Assembly: GCF_000987955.1 (NCBI RefSeq)
Contig: NZ_LAZU01000037.1
Location: 434,001-498,000 of the forward strand
Direction of reading: 5' to 3'
DNA from: Paenibacillus sp. DMB20
Lineage (GTDB): Bacteria > Bacillota > Bacilli > Paenibacillales > Paenibacillaceae
DNA length: 64,000 nucleotides
In this document: positions 45,242 to 54,129 of the stretch, piece by piece
How the letters are laid out: each line of letters opens with the position of its first letter
How positions within the stretch are numbered: position 1 is the stretch's first letter
Notes under the pieces: generated by a model
The model's input: the letters and a program-made list of their open reading frames with translations, nothing else
The model's database searches: none
What the model was told of the DNA's origin: nothing
Translations under genes and position numbers: made by a program

Positions 45242-46484
45242 TCAAGCTATTTGAAGCGAAAGAAATTTGTTATACTGTAAGAAAGCATACGAAATAAACC
45301 TCCATATAAATGGAAGTTTATGGATTTCGGGACTATAAAGTGTAGGGTTGCCTTTTTTGAGCATAGCGTAGATGTGATGTAATAACTTGTTGGCGCAAGC
45401 AATCACAGCTACTTTATGGGGCTTCCCTTCACTTTTTTTTCTTGTCATAGTACTCTCTGATACGGAGATTTAGATCTCCTCGTAGACCACAGGTTACTGC
45501 TAAATAAACTGCACGTCTTAATCGTTTGGAGCCACGTTTTGTTATTCGGTTTTGCGTTGCTACAAACTTGCCTGAACTAAAGACACTGGGATCAAGGCCA
45601 GCATAAGCTACTAGTTGCTTCGGATGCCGAAACTGCGAAGCATCACCAATTTCAGCAGCAATAGAGGTTGCCAGCTTTGTACCTACTCCTGGAATGGATT
45701 CTAAAAGTTGAACTTCTGCTATCGTTTCAGACAGTTCTAATATGATTTTTTCTAGTTCAGCTAGTTGGTTTTGCAAGTCACGGATAACCGTTAGCATACT
45801 GCGTAGAGCCATTTCTAATCCATATGGGACATGCATAACAGGATTATCCTTTATAGCTACGTTTAAATGCTCAATCTTACGGTTCATCCAATCTTCAGAA
45901 CGAGCAGCTTTAGTGGATTCTCTTACGACCGCAGCCCAAGTATTATGGTCTCGCTCCTCAATGCCTTTTGGCGAGAGACACATTTCTAGTAAGTTTAATG
46001 ACGTTTTTGAGAATAGATCTTTAAATACACCTTCATAGCTTGGAAATACCTGATCGACCAGCGTCCGCGTATTCAACTTCGCTTGAAGGTAAAGACTAGT
46101 AATAAACTCGTGTTGTCTAGTTATGAACTGTAAGTCCATTAACGATTCTTTAGGACTCGGATGAACAAGCCAACTCTCCTCCTGGTAGTATAAATCCCCC
46201 AGATGCCAAGCGTCTGATGCATCCGTCTTCACTTTACGTAGATTCGTTCTTCGAGCGCGTTGTGCCTGCAGGGGATTAACGAGAATGGTCTCATATCCTA
46301 CGCTTTGTAAATAGTTAACAAGGACACGATGGTAGTGCCCTGTTGGTTCCAAGATAACAACGGGCTTCCGATTTGTCTTAACTTCTAATTCCATTAAAGT
46401 TTGAAACAATCGTTCAAATCCTTTTGGTGAATGCAAAATCAATTGATCTCGGCCATAGGGAACATTTCGCTTTAAAAATGCTTG
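45242..46484 (-). mobile_element. IS110-family transposase copy, N-terminally truncated
   Basis: An open frame of ~413 codons after removing one extra base from the T8 run 45433-45440 (REYYDKKKSEGKPHK). It shows the DEDD-type domain region (VVILEPTGHYHRVLVNYL, TDASDAWHLGD) and the C-terminal transposase domain with SIPGVGTKLATSIAAEIG and the Ser-containing LDPSVFSSGK. The usual N-terminal segment with the first catalytic Asp (GxDVxK) is missing: upstream of QAFLKRNVPYG the frame is closed by TAA at 46487-46485. So this copy is probably inactive. IS110 elements move with a guide (bridge) RNA made from a noncoding end; the 45214-45300 and 46490-46620 flanks are where it would lie, but I cannot define ends. 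It sits between the YhgE-like gene and a chemoreceptor gene. Confidence 0.75.
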
Positions 46485-46621
46485 TTATACGAGGTCATTT
46501 GCCTCAACCAGCTCAAACATGGTAGAAGGCGATAGTGAGAGAACTGTTTTTTTTCACGGGGTTCCCCCCCAGGGGCTGTCACGTTCTCCCGGCTACCACC
46601 ATCGTAAAGCAACCAATAAAA

Positions 46622-46648
46622 AAGACCAACCAGTAAACTCTGGTTGAC
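46622..46648 (-). terminator. Terminator after the chemoreceptor gene
   Basis: On the minus strand CAACCAG and CTGGTTG pair around GTTTA-type loop and are followed by GTCTTTTTTA. Confidence 0.7.
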
Positions 46649-46660
46649 CTAATAATACGA

Positions 46661-46705
46661 AGGGGCTGTCCCAAAAGGTCCATTGACCAGAGGGACAGCC
46701 CCTTA
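46661..46705. repeat. 13-bp inverted repeat resembling insertion-sequence ends
   Basis: AAGGGGCTGTCCC and GGGACAGCCCCTT pair perfectly around a 19-base centre, 11 bases past the chemoreceptor stop. It can act as a terminator stem but has a poor T-run. GGGGCTGTCCCAAAAG-type sequence is common at the ends of several IS families in Firmicutes, so a solo IS end pair or MITE remnant is an alternative. A related GGGGCTGTCACG lies at ~46571. Confidence 0.5.
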
Positions 46706-46715
46706 TAAACGCGAC

Positions 46716-48740
46716 TTACAATGTGAACCTGGATAACGTTTCTTTCAGTTCATTGGATACATTCTCGAGCTTGGTGGACAGATTTACAAGCTGGTTGCTG
46801 ACACTCTGCTGTTCGCTGCTCAAGGATGCAACTTCTTCCGAAGTCGCCGAGGACTCTTCCGCTACGGCGCTTACGTTGCTCATCGCTTCGGAGAGAACGA
46901 GCTGCGACTGGTTCAAGCCTTCGATGGAATCGGTCACGGAATCCAGCCGCTCAATAAACTCGACCATCTGCTGCTGAACGGATACAAATATATCATTCGT
47001 TTCTTTCACCGAATCCATCTGCGCTTTAAACAACGGGTTAGCGTCCAGAAGAACCTGGACCGTTTCATTCATTTCCGTCATGATCCGCTCGGTAATCTGG
47101 CTGACCATATCGATGGACTGGCGCGATTGATCGGCCAGCTGGCGGATTTCGTCCGCGACGACCATGAATCCGCGGCCTGCCGCGCCGGCGCGAGCCGCTT
47201 CAATCGTTGCGTTAAGTGACAGAATGTTGGTCTGTTTCGTTATGTTCTGCAGCACATCCAGCACTTTCACGACAGAGGAAGTCGTTTCCTTCAATCCGTC
47301 AACCTTTTTCATCATCGCACGGGTCATGTCCTCGGTTTGATGCGTTTTATCGAGCAGGTCGCTCAGATGCTTCGTTCCGAGCTCGCTCGAGCTTTCGACA
47401 TGACGGGCCGATTTGCCCATCTCGTCGTTCGCTGCCACCACGACCTGCATCTGTCTCGAGATGTTTCCTGTCAGATCGCTTCCGCGCTCGGCTTCCACGG
47501 CCAGGCTGCTTGCCCCGTTGGCGATCTCCTCGGTGGCCACGGCGATTTCCTTCGCGGAAAGAGCCGTTTTCTTGGAGGCATCACTCAGTTCTGCCGCCGT
47601 ATTCAAAACGTCCTGCGCCGTATTGTTCGTCTGCTGAACGAGTTCCGTAATCTGCTCCATCATTTCATTAAAGCTGGCGGACAACTGGCCGATTTCGTCC
47701 CTGGACTGATGCGTCGTCCGCACGTTCAGATTTCCTTTTGCCCCTTCCTTCATAAGAAGGCTGAGTTTTCCAAGCGGCTTGGCAATCATGCGGACCATCC
47801 AGACGCCGATCAGGATGGCAATCAGCGCATCCGCTAAAGCGGCCCACAGCGTAATTTGCAAAATGCCTTTGGCATCCTTCGTGAGCTCTTCCGTCTGCAC
47901 CGTGCCGACGAGCTTCCAATCGTTAACGTCCAATGTATTGTATACGGCCAATACGTCTCTTCCGTTTGCATCCATTGCCGACAGGCTGCCTGTTTTTTTG
48001 TTCTCGGGTTCCTTCTTCATGAAAGTCCAAAGGGAATTGGAGCCGTTCAGGCTTTCATTGTTCGCGGAAACAATCTTCTGATCACTCGATATCAGCTGAA
48101 TTTGACCCTCGGATCCGAGATTAACACCCTTCAGCTGCTGATTAATCACCGTTGAATTCAAGTCAATGATAAAGGTATACGTCTCGTTCAAATTGTTCAT
48201 TGAGCCGAGGGTACGGGCAATCGAGAAATAAGGCGAGGCTCCGTCGGTTCTTGTCGGGATCCACAAAGCCTTGACTCCCTTATCCAGCTCGATCATCCAT
48301 GGTTCTTTCACCATTTGACCGATATCTTTTACCGTGCTTCCGGCTGAAATCAGTTTGTCTTTTTTGGGCGTAATAATGGAAATGGCTCTAATATAGGAAT
48401 CCGACGTGATTTGATTCGTTAATTTATCCCGAATGTCCTTCTCGGTTGAAAACCGCTCATAATCGCTTAGAGAACCGCTCGTAAACGATGTGAGCATGGA
48501 CTGAAGCTCTTTATCATAGAAGATTTGTCTGCTCATATTTTCGTATTTGGACAGGATAATATCGATTTTCTCGGATGTTTGGATAATCGTTTGCTGATTG
48601 GATCTAGCCGCATTTTGCTCGATGGTGCTTTTGGCCTTGCTATAGGACATCAGACCAAGCACGATGACAAACGTAACGATAGCAATGAAAAAAATTAAAA
48701 ATAACCTTATGCCGACCGATTTCGCCGGGTTGACCCGCAT
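46716..48740 (-). CDS. Methyl-accepting chemotaxis protein
   Basis: A 674-residue receptor. Helix 1 is LFLIFFIAIVTFVIVLGLM (residues 13-31), followed by a ~270-residue dCache-like sensor, helix 2 near 300-320 and a HAMP domain. The long signalling coiled coil has its tip motif near NILSLNATIEAARAGAAGRGFMVVADEIRQLAD. It binds CheA/CheW at the tip and is adjusted by methylation. The ATG at 48740 lacks a well-placed ribosome site. The same frame stays open and looks coding for about 120 bases upstream (SKGEHSGASKLVQIGRKARE) without a start codon, so the true N-terminus may be longer or misread. Ligand unknown. It lies at the downstream end of the yrr block. Confidence 0.85.
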   Translation of the reverse strand: MRVNPAKSVGIRLFLIFFIAIVTFVIVLGLMSYSKAKSTIEQNAARSNQQTIIQTSEKIDIILSKYENMSRQIFYDKELQSMLTSFTSGSLSDYERFSTEKDIRDKLTNQITSDSYIRAISIITPKKDKLISAGSTVKDIGQMVKEPWMIELDKGVKALWIPTRTDGASPYFSIARTLGSMNNLNETYTFIIDLNSTVINQQLKGVNLGSEGQIQLISSDQKIVSANNESLNGSNSLWTFMKKEPENKKTGSLSAMDANGRDVLAVYNTLDVNDWKLVGTVQTEELTKDAKGILQITLWAALADALIAILIGVWMVRMIAKPLGKLSLLMKEGAKGNLNVRTTHQSRDEIGQLSASFNEMMEQITELVQQTNNTAQDVLNTAAELSDASKKTALSAKEIAVATEEIANGASSLAVEAERGSDLTGNISRQMQVVVAANDEMGKSARHVESSSELGTKHLSDLLDKTHQTEDMTRAMMKKVDGLKETTSSVVKVLDVLQNITKQTNILSLNATIEAARAGAAGRGFMVVADEIRQLADQSRQSIDMVSQITERIMTEMNETVQVLLDANPLFKAQMDSVKETNDIFVSVQQQMVEFIERLDSVTDSIEGLNQSQLVLSEAMSNVSAVAEESSATSEEVASLSSEQQSVSNQLVNLSTKLENVSNELKETLSRFTL

Positions 48741-49085
48741 CTCCCTGGCCTTTCTTCCGATTTGAACCAGCTTGGACGCGCCGGAATGCTCCCCCTTGCT
48801 CTCCGGCGTCGCTTTATGGTCTTTCCTCCTCTGCTCTTTTTATTTTCTTTTCTTTCTTCGGTTTGTCATTTTGCTTTTGAACCTCACCCATTGCTGCGTC
48901 ACCCACCACTATCAATTTTTTGTAGAGATAACGTCCTTCGACGTACTTCTAAGAAACAGGCCGCTTTTTGCGGAAGTTTTCCTCATCTAATAACCACTAC
49001 TTCTTATTTCGACAGATGGGTAGCATTTCCTTTGGCTTTTTGCAAAAAAATAATTCAAACGACCTAGTTTTATTGTCACAAAAAA
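48741..49085. other. Intergenic stretch upstream of the chemoreceptor gene
   Basis: The 120 bases next to the chemoreceptor look like an in-frame N-terminal extension without a start. The rest is AT-rich; ATG 48867 on the minus strand begins a ten-codon frame after GGTGAGG. Nothing else is recognised. Confidence 0.4.
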
Positions 49086-49118
49086 ATACCCAAGCCTCGA
49101 ATGAAGGCTTGGGTTTCT
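49086..49118 (-). terminator. Terminator of the mltG-yrrN-yrrO operon
   Basis: ACCCAAGCCT and AGGCTTGGGT form a 10-bp stem with a seven-base loop; on the minus strand ATTTTTTTG follows. Confidence 0.9.
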
Positions 49119-49143
49119 GTGTTTCATAAGAATATATACCTAT

Positions 49144-50490
49144 TCATTTTCGTTTGCGCATCATGTCAAAAGGTTTAACCGCTTGCTCCACCTTCATGCG
49201 GATCAGCTGCAACGGATGACGGGCCGCATCAAGCGGCTGTCCCTCTTCATCCGTGATATCGCCAACGGTTTGCTTGAAGAACGTTCCCCCCGGACCGAAA
49301 AATTCAATTTCCTGTCCCGGCTTAAAGTGGTTTCGCTGCTGTATCAGGGCTGTACCGCTTGCCGCATCATAGTCCATAACCAGTCCGGCAAAATCATATG
49401 GCGCAGCTTTTTCCTCCGGCTCGTAGATATGGTCCTCATGATCCGGCGTATCGTAGAAAAATCCGGTGTTCAGGGGACGGTTCGCCGCCTTGTTCAGTTC
49501 ATCGATCCATTCCGGCTTCAACACGTAGTTTTCAGGATCGGCCATATAAGAATCGATTGCCTGACGATAGACGTTCACGACCGTGGCCACGTAATGGATC
49601 GATTTCATCCGACCCTCGATTTTGAAGCTGTCGATCCCCGCCTCGATCAGGTCCGGGATATGCTCCAGCATGCATAAGTCTTTGGAGCCCATCGTAAAGG
49701 CGTTATCCTCTTGTTGAAACAACGGAATTTGGGTTACGCCCGGTTTAAACGGCGAAGGAACTGAAGCTTCGGTCCGGATAAGCTCGGCTTGTTCCTCGGA
49801 CATCCAATTTTCTTCGCGCGTATCCTCAAACAGGTCGTACTTCCAGCGGCAGGACTGGCAGCAGCCGCCCCTGTTCGAATCCCGGTCCGTAAAGTGGTTT
49901 GACAATACGCAGCGCCCGGAGAAGGAAGAACACATGGCTCCGTGAATAAACGCCTCGATTTCGATATCGACGTGATTTTTAATCTCCGCGATTTCCTTCA
50001 AGCTTGTTTCCCGTCCAAGGACGACGCGAGGCAGACCTTCTTCCTTCCAAAACTTGACCGCCTGCCAATTCAGCGTCGACTGCTGCGTGCTGAGGTGAAC
50101 CTCCAGCCCGGGTACCGCACGGCGCGCAATCTCTATAATCGTCGGGTCTGCTGCAATAATCGCGGCGATGCCGACGTCATACAGGTTCCGCAGATACTCC
50201 TCGATTCCCTCAAGATCCTCGTTATGCGCATAGATATTGGTCGCCACAAACACCTTGGCCCCGTATTTTTTGGCGAATTCAACGCCTTCTCTCATTTCCT
50301 CAAACGTAAAATTGTCCGCGTTGGAACGCAGGCCGTATTTCTGCCCGCCGATATATACCGCATCCGCACCGTAGTGGACGGCAAATTTCAATTTTTCAAG
50401 GTTGCCCGCCGGTGCAAGCAATTCCGGCTTGTCCAAACGGTATCGTTTGCCCTTGTAGGCTGGTTGTTCGATAACTCCCATCTTGTTCAC
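49144..50490 (-). CDS. yrrO: U32-family tRNA hydroxylation protein, YrrO/TrhP2 type
   Basis: A 448-residue protein of the former 'peptidase U32' family. LAPAGNLEKLKFAVHYGADAVYIGG starts the TIM-like barrel. The iron-sulfur cysteines are in AMCSSFSGRCVLSN and RGGCCQSCRW, and KIEGRMKSIHYVATVVN follows. A C-terminal beta domain (residues ~370-448) is typical of the longer YegQ/YrrO branch. In B. subtilis, YrrN and YrrO support 5-hydroxyuridine formation at U34 of several tRNAs, dependent on prephenate. It lies 58 bases after its shorter paralogue, the same order as yrrN-yrrO in B. subtilis. The downstream udk-greA genes of that species are not here. Confidence 0.9.
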   Translation of the reverse strand: MNKMGVIEQPAYKGKRYRLDKPELLAPAGNLEKLKFAVHYGADAVYIGGQKYGLRSNADNFTFEEMREGVEFAKKYGAKVFVATNIYAHNEDLEGIEEYLRNLYDVGIAAIIAADPTIIEIARRAVPGLEVHLSTQQSTLNWQAVKFWKEEGLPRVVLGRETSLKEIAEIKNHVDIEIEAFIHGAMCSSFSGRCVLSNHFTDRDSNRGGCCQSCRWKYDLFEDTREENWMSEEQAELIRTEASVPSPFKPGVTQIPLFQQEDNAFTMGSKDLCMLEHIPDLIEAGIDSFKIEGRMKSIHYVATVVNVYRQAIDSYMADPENYVLKPEWIDELNKAANRPLNTGFFYDTPDHEDHIYEPEEKAAPYDFAGLVMDYDAASGTALIQQRNHFKPGQEIEFFGPGGTFFKQTVGDITDEEGQPLDAARHPLQLIRMKVEQAVKPFDMMRKRK

Positions 50491-50548
50491 TCCTTGTTAT
50501 GCAGACTCAGCCGTCCGGTATTCAGGCTGCATCAACTGAACCACCTGA

Positions 50549-51478
50549 TCAATAAACCTGCTCTTTGTAGAAAAATCCGAACGACAGCTCCCGCTCCGGA
50601 TCCTGAATCTTTCGGATGGCGTCCATCCACTTCTCGCGGAAGACGTATCCTTCCGGATCCGCCATATAAGAATCGATGGCCGTACGGTAAACGCGCAGTA
50701 CGGTTTCATTGTAAGAACGCGGTTTTAACAACGTCTCTACCTTAAAGCTGTCGATTTCGGCATTCATGAGGATATGAAGATCCTCCAAAATACATATATC
50801 ATCCGAGCTCATAATGTGAGTGCCGTTCATATCCTCGTAAATTGGATATTTTTCCTCCGCCCGTTCCGCCTCAATCAGAAATAATCCGCGCTCTTTCCCG
50901 AGGTTTCCGGTTACGGGACGGCCCTGATGGGCCATATAACTTTGAACCAGGCTCCGTTTCGAGTGATAAATGTTGGTCATGCCGTGTACTTGGACCTGGG
51001 CTTCAATCTCAAGGTTTGGCTTCATCTCCGTAATCTCGTCCATGTTCAGTTCCCGGGCCAGAATGACACGCGTTGCTCCTTTCCTTCCCCAGTAGTTCGA
51101 GGTGGAATAGTTCGTCGACGTCATTTCCGCATTCCAGTGCAGCTTTACATTCGGGGCGTGGGTTTTTACGGCAAACAGAACGGAAGGATCATTGAATTCC
51201 ACCGCATCCACGCCGATGCCGCCAAGCTCCTTCACATAAACGGAAAGCTCCTCAAGCAGGTCGTTCGTCATCAAGTTGTTCAAGCTGACATATATTTTGG
51301 CTCCGCGATCATGGGCCGCTGCTGCTGCTTTTCGGATCTCCTCCAGCGGCATGCTGCCCGGCAACCTCATCCCGAACCGGTCATCGCCGACCAAAACGGC
51401 ATTTGCTCCCGCGCTCAGATAAGACTGCACATCTTCCAGAGATCCGGCGGCTGCCAGAAGCTCAGGTGTATTACTCAT
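50549..51478 (-). CDS. yrrN: U32-family tRNA hydroxylation protein, YrrN/TrhP1 type
   Basis: A 309-residue paralogue of YrrO, lacking the cysteine-rich iron-sulfur insert and the C-terminal domain. The barrel start reads LAAAGSLEDVQSYLSAGANAVLVG, and the family's late helix appears as SFKVETLLKPRSYNETVLRVYRTAIDSYM. It probably partners YrrO in making 5-hydroxyuridine in tRNA anticodons. It starts 17 bases after mltG, giving the conserved order yrrL-(yrrM)-yrrN-yrrO; the O-methyltransferase gene yrrM (trmR), which supplies the next step in B. subtilis, is absent from this spot. Confidence 0.88.
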   Translation of the reverse strand: MSNTPELLAAAGSLEDVQSYLSAGANAVLVGDDRFGMRLPGSMPLEEIRKAAAAAHDRGAKIYVSLNNLMTNDLLEELSVYVKELGGIGVDAVEFNDPSVLFAVKTHAPNVKLHWNAEMTSTNYSTSNYWGRKGATRVILARELNMDEITEMKPNLEIEAQVQVHGMTNIYHSKRSLVQSYMAHQGRPVTGNLGKERGLFLIEAERAEEKYPIYEDMNGTHIMSSDDICILEDLHILMNAEIDSFKVETLLKPRSYNETVLRVYRTAIDSYMADPEGYVFREKWMDAIRKIQDPERELSFGFFYKEQVY

Positions 51479-51495
51479 GTGAGTTCCCCCTATTG

Positions 51496-52533
51496 CTATT
51501 GTGCCATTTTCTTGCTTTTTTCAATATTTCTCAAATGCTCTTTGTAGGTCTTGGCAAACAGGTGCTCCTGGGTGCCGTCCTTTTTCGTCACATAGAATAA
51601 ATAATCGGATTTTTCCGGCTTTAAAGCGGCCTCGATCGAAGCCAGGCTAGGACTGGAAATCGGCCCCGGGGGCAGCCCTTTGTTCCGGTATGTGTTATAT
51701 GGGCTGTCAACCTCAAGGTCCTTATAGAGCAGACGTTCCTTGGGCTTGTCGAGCAGATACTGTACGGTCGCGTCAATCTCGAGTTTCATGTCTTTTTCGA
51801 GACGATTGTAGATTACGCCGGCGACCAGCCCGCGTTCCTTATCCGCCACGACCTCCCGCTCCACCAGCGACGCGACGGTAATCAACTCGTGCAGAGTAAG
51901 GCCGCGTTCTTTCAATAAGCTTTCCCAATTCGGGATGTCCTTCAGTCTTTTTTCCATCTGGCCCAGCATGACCTGTATAACGTCCTCTTCGGTGCTATCC
52001 TTGGGAAGCTCATACGTAGATGGGAACAGATAGCCTTCCAGATGGTGGCGCAAAGCGGCATCCTCCGGAATTTCCTGGACAATGGGCGCTTCCCAGCCGG
52101 TGGCCTGATCTGCCAGCTTCACGATTTTTTGAGCGTTCAAACCGCTCTCCTTCGCGATGGTTTCCGACATTTGAAGCACCGTGTATCCTTCCGGAATGGT
52201 AAACTTAACCATTTCCTCGGGCTTTACCTCGCCGTTGTTCATCTTAGCTATAATCTCGTCATAAGTTACGCCCGGTTTCGCCTCATACGTACCGGCCATG
52301 AACCGGCTGCCTTCATTTTTCAGTTTCAAGTAACCCTTAAACAGGAAATCATCCTTGATAAGTCCCTTATGTTCCAGCAGCTCAGCTATTTGAGCCGTTC
52401 TCATCCCGGGTTCTATCGTAAATTCAACCGCTTGGTCCGAGCTTTGGACGGGCTTGATCCCGTTCCAGACGTAGAATCCGGCCCCACCGGCGATCAAGAT
52501 AAGCACCAAAGCCGCCACGATCAGTTTCTTCAT
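51496..52533 (-). CDS. mltG: Endolytic murein transglycosylase MltG (YrrL)
   Basis: A 345-residue membrane-anchored enzyme with one N-terminal helix (LIVAALVLILIAGGAGFYVW), a LysM-like region (residues ~35-100) and the YceG catalytic domain outside the cell. The catalytic glutamate is in ASLVEREV, and the conserved LPPGPISSPSLASIEAAL and YLFYVTKKDG motifs follow. MltG cuts nascent glycan strands during elongation. A strong terminator at 52554-52579 separates it from the upstream yrzB genes, so it begins a new unit with yrrN and yrrO. Confidence 0.93.
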   Translation of the reverse strand: MKKLIVAALVLILIAGGAGFYVWNGIKPVQSSDQAVEFTIEPGMRTAQIAELLEHKGLIKDDFLFKGYLKLKNEGSRFMAGTYEAKPGVTYDEIIAKMNNGEVKPEEMVKFTIPEGYTVLQMSETIAKESGLNAQKIVKLADQATGWEAPIVQEIPEDAALRHHLEGYLFPSTYELPKDSTEEDVIQVMLGQMEKRLKDIPNWESLLKERGLTLHELITVASLVEREVVADKERGLVAGVIYNRLEKDMKLEIDATVQYLLDKPKERLLYKDLEVDSPYNTYRNKGLPPGPISSPSLASIEAALKPEKSDYLFYVTKKDGTQEHLFAKTYKEHLRNIEKSKKMAQ

Positions 52534-52553
52534 GCATTCATCCCCTTCACACC

Positions 52554-52579
52554 AAAAAGGGCGGACTGCTCCGCCCTTT
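52554..52579 (-). terminator. Terminator between the yrzB genes and mltG
   Basis: AAAGGGCGGA and TCCGCCCTTT form a perfect 10-bp stem with loop CTGC and end in TTTTT on the minus strand. Confidence 0.9.
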
Positions 52580-52622
52580 CCTGACTACATTTGAAATTAC
52601 CCGCTTTGAAGAAGAACGATCA

Positions 52623-52934
52623 TCAATACTCGTCTTCTTCAGGGAACGTTAGTTCATCGTACAATTCTGAGACATTTTCCCATTCCTCATCATCGTCGAT
52701 CGTCGCAAGTTCCAGGCTTCCATCCTGGGCTTTCACGATCCGAAGAACTTCGTACTCCTCATGCTTCCGGTCAGGATGCACCAGAATGGCATATCCCTGA
52801 CCATTCACCTCAAACTCGGCGGCAATATCGTAAACATCGGTGTTTCCCTTCTCGTCCCGAAGCTCCACGCTTTCTCCAAAGGCTTCCTTCAAAGCCTGGG
52901 TCCATACCACCTGATCAGCAGAAAAATCAGTCAT
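52623..52934 (-). CDS. DUF1292 (YrzB-like) acidic protein, second copy
   Basis: A 103-residue acidic protein from ATG 52934 (MTDFSADQVVW), overlapping the end of the first DUF1292 gene. The DUF1292 pattern is clear: YDIAAEFEVNGQGYAILVHPDRKHEEYEVLRIV and the tail ATIDDDEEWENVSELYDEL. Function of DUF1292 is unknown, though it is conserved beside ruvX and ireB in Firmicutes. Two tandem copies here differ in the linker and may be an old duplication. Confidence 0.85.
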   Translation of the reverse strand: MTDFSADQVVWTQALKEAFGESVELRDEKGNTDVYDIAAEFEVNGQGYAILVHPDRKHEEYEVLRIVKAQDGSLELATIDDDEEWENVSELYDELTFPEEDEY

Positions 52935-53235
52935 TTCCTTGGCTCCCGTCCAGTTCTTCAACGAGGGTGTTAAACGTTTCTTCCACGATGCTCCATTCCT
53001 CGTCGTCCTCAATCATATACAATTTCAAATCGTCGCCGTCTTCCTCATAACGGAAGGCGTATACCTCGTCGGTATCTTCATCCGCAGCTTCCACCGGAAC
53101 GACCATCATATATTTCGAGTCGGATCCGTCCACTTCAAACTTCATAATGACTTCGAATTCCTCTTCGTTGCCTTCGTCATCTGGAATATAAATAATTTCC
53201 GGTTCCTCTTCCATGCCAATCTGTTCGTTTGTCAT
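52927..53235 (-). CDS. yrzB: DUF1292 protein YrzB
   Basis: A 102-residue very acidic protein: EEEFEVIMKFEVDGSDSKYMMVVPVE, then VYAFRYEEDGDDLKLYMIEDDEEWSIVEETFNTL. This is the copy in the usual yrzB position, 18 bases after ruvX. Its stop overlaps the start of a second DUF1292 gene. Acidic composition and short length suggest a soluble adaptor or regulator, but no activity is known. Confidence 0.9.
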   Translation of the reverse strand: MTNEQIGMEEEPEIIYIPDDEGNEEEFEVIMKFEVDGSDSKYMMVVPVEAADEDTDEVYAFRYEEDGDDLKLYMIEDDEEWSIVEETFNTLVEELDGSQGND

Positions 53236-53253
53236 CTGCTATCACCCTCACCT

Positions 53254-53664
53254 TTACCTTTTAGAATCCAAGTAGTTTTGCAAAATCAAGCTTGCAGCCA
53301 TCTTATCAACGACTTGCTTGCGCTTCTTCCGGCTGACATCGGCTTCCAGCAGCGCCCGTTCAGCGGATACCGTGGAAAGCCGTTCATCCCAAAGGTGAAC
53401 GGGTAAGCACAGGGAGTCTCGCAGCGTTTGCGCGAATTCCATGCAGATTTCACCCCGGGGACCGATACTGCCGTTCATATTCTTAGGCAGTCCGACCACG
53501 ATCTCACCTACCTCGTGTTCTTTCACCAGGGCGGTGATCCGTTCCAATTCAATGCCCTCCCTGCGGCGTTCGATCACTTCCAGCCCTTGAGCCGTCCAAC
53601 CGAACGCATCGCTAAGCGCGACACCAATTCTACGGTCCCCGTAATCCAATCCCATGATCTTCAT
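53254..53664 (-). CDS. ruvX: RuvX/YqgF-family nuclease (YrrK)
   Basis: A 136-residue RNase H-like fold. The first catalytic Asp is in MGLDYGDRRIGVA, the Glu in VGLPKNMNGSIGPR-adjacent strand region, and the last Asp in VDKMAASLILQNYL; LWDERLSTVSAE is the family signature. YqgF proteins process the 5' end of pre-16S rRNA and were first annotated as Holliday-junction resolvases. It follows the ireB homologue by ten bases. Confidence 0.93.
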   Translation of the reverse strand: MKIMGLDYGDRRIGVALSDAFGWTAQGLEVIERRREGIELERITALVKEHEVGEIVVGLPKNMNGSIGPRGEICMEFAQTLRDSLCLPVHLWDERLSTVSAERALLEADVSRKKRKQVVDKMAASLILQNYLDSKR

Positions 53665-53674
53665 CCTTGCACTC

Positions 53675-53935
53675 CTAACGGTGACTGGCTAGGTAGAACC
53701 GGACCAGTTCTTCAATCAATTCATCTCGCTCTTTCTTCCGGATCAAACTTCTGGCATTGTTGTGCCGAGGTATATAAGCGGGATCCCCGGACAGCAGATA
53801 GCCGACAACCTGGTTGATCGGATTGTATTCCTTCTCGACCAATGCGTCGTATACCGACAAAATAATGTCCCGGGCGGAAGCCTCCTTCTCATCACCTTTT
53901 ACATTGAACTTGACTGTCTTATCCATGGAGTCCAT
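53675..53935 (-). CDS. yrzL: IreB-like regulatory phosphoprotein (UPF0297, YrzL)
   Basis: An 86-residue protein from ATG 53935 (MDSMDKTVKFNVKGDEKEASARD), eight bases after GCGAGG. The family signature includes NPINQVVGYLLSGDPAYIPRHNNARS and ends VRFYLASHR. The Enterococcus homologue IreB is a substrate of the Ser/Thr kinase IreK and affects cephalosporin resistance; two N-terminal Thr are the phosphosites there, and a Thr is present at residue 7. First gene of the ireB-ruvX-yrzB unit. A small hairpin (53977-54000) lies upstream. Confidence 0.9.
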   Translation of the reverse strand: MDSMDKTVKFNVKGDEKEASARDIILSVYDALVEKEYNPINQVVGYLLSGDPAYIPRHNNARSLIRKKERDELIEELVRFYLASHR

Positions 53936-54129
53936 GTGTGACACCTCGCTTCTTCAAAGAACATGTTATAGAGGTTGTTCAAAAAACCGATTTTTTGAAC
54001 ATTTACTGATAGACATGCTTCGTCGAATAAATATTTACCAGCTTGATCTGCTTCTATCATAACATATTCATCATCCACTAAGGAAATCTGAAGCGAAATT
54101 TTAATGTCCATAAACAGGTAAGCGCAGAA

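Noticed and set aside
53899..54111. A 70-residue minus-strand frame between alaS and yrzL
   Set aside because: It overlaps the yrzL start in another frame and covers a hairpin and the probable promoter; composition is AT-driven.
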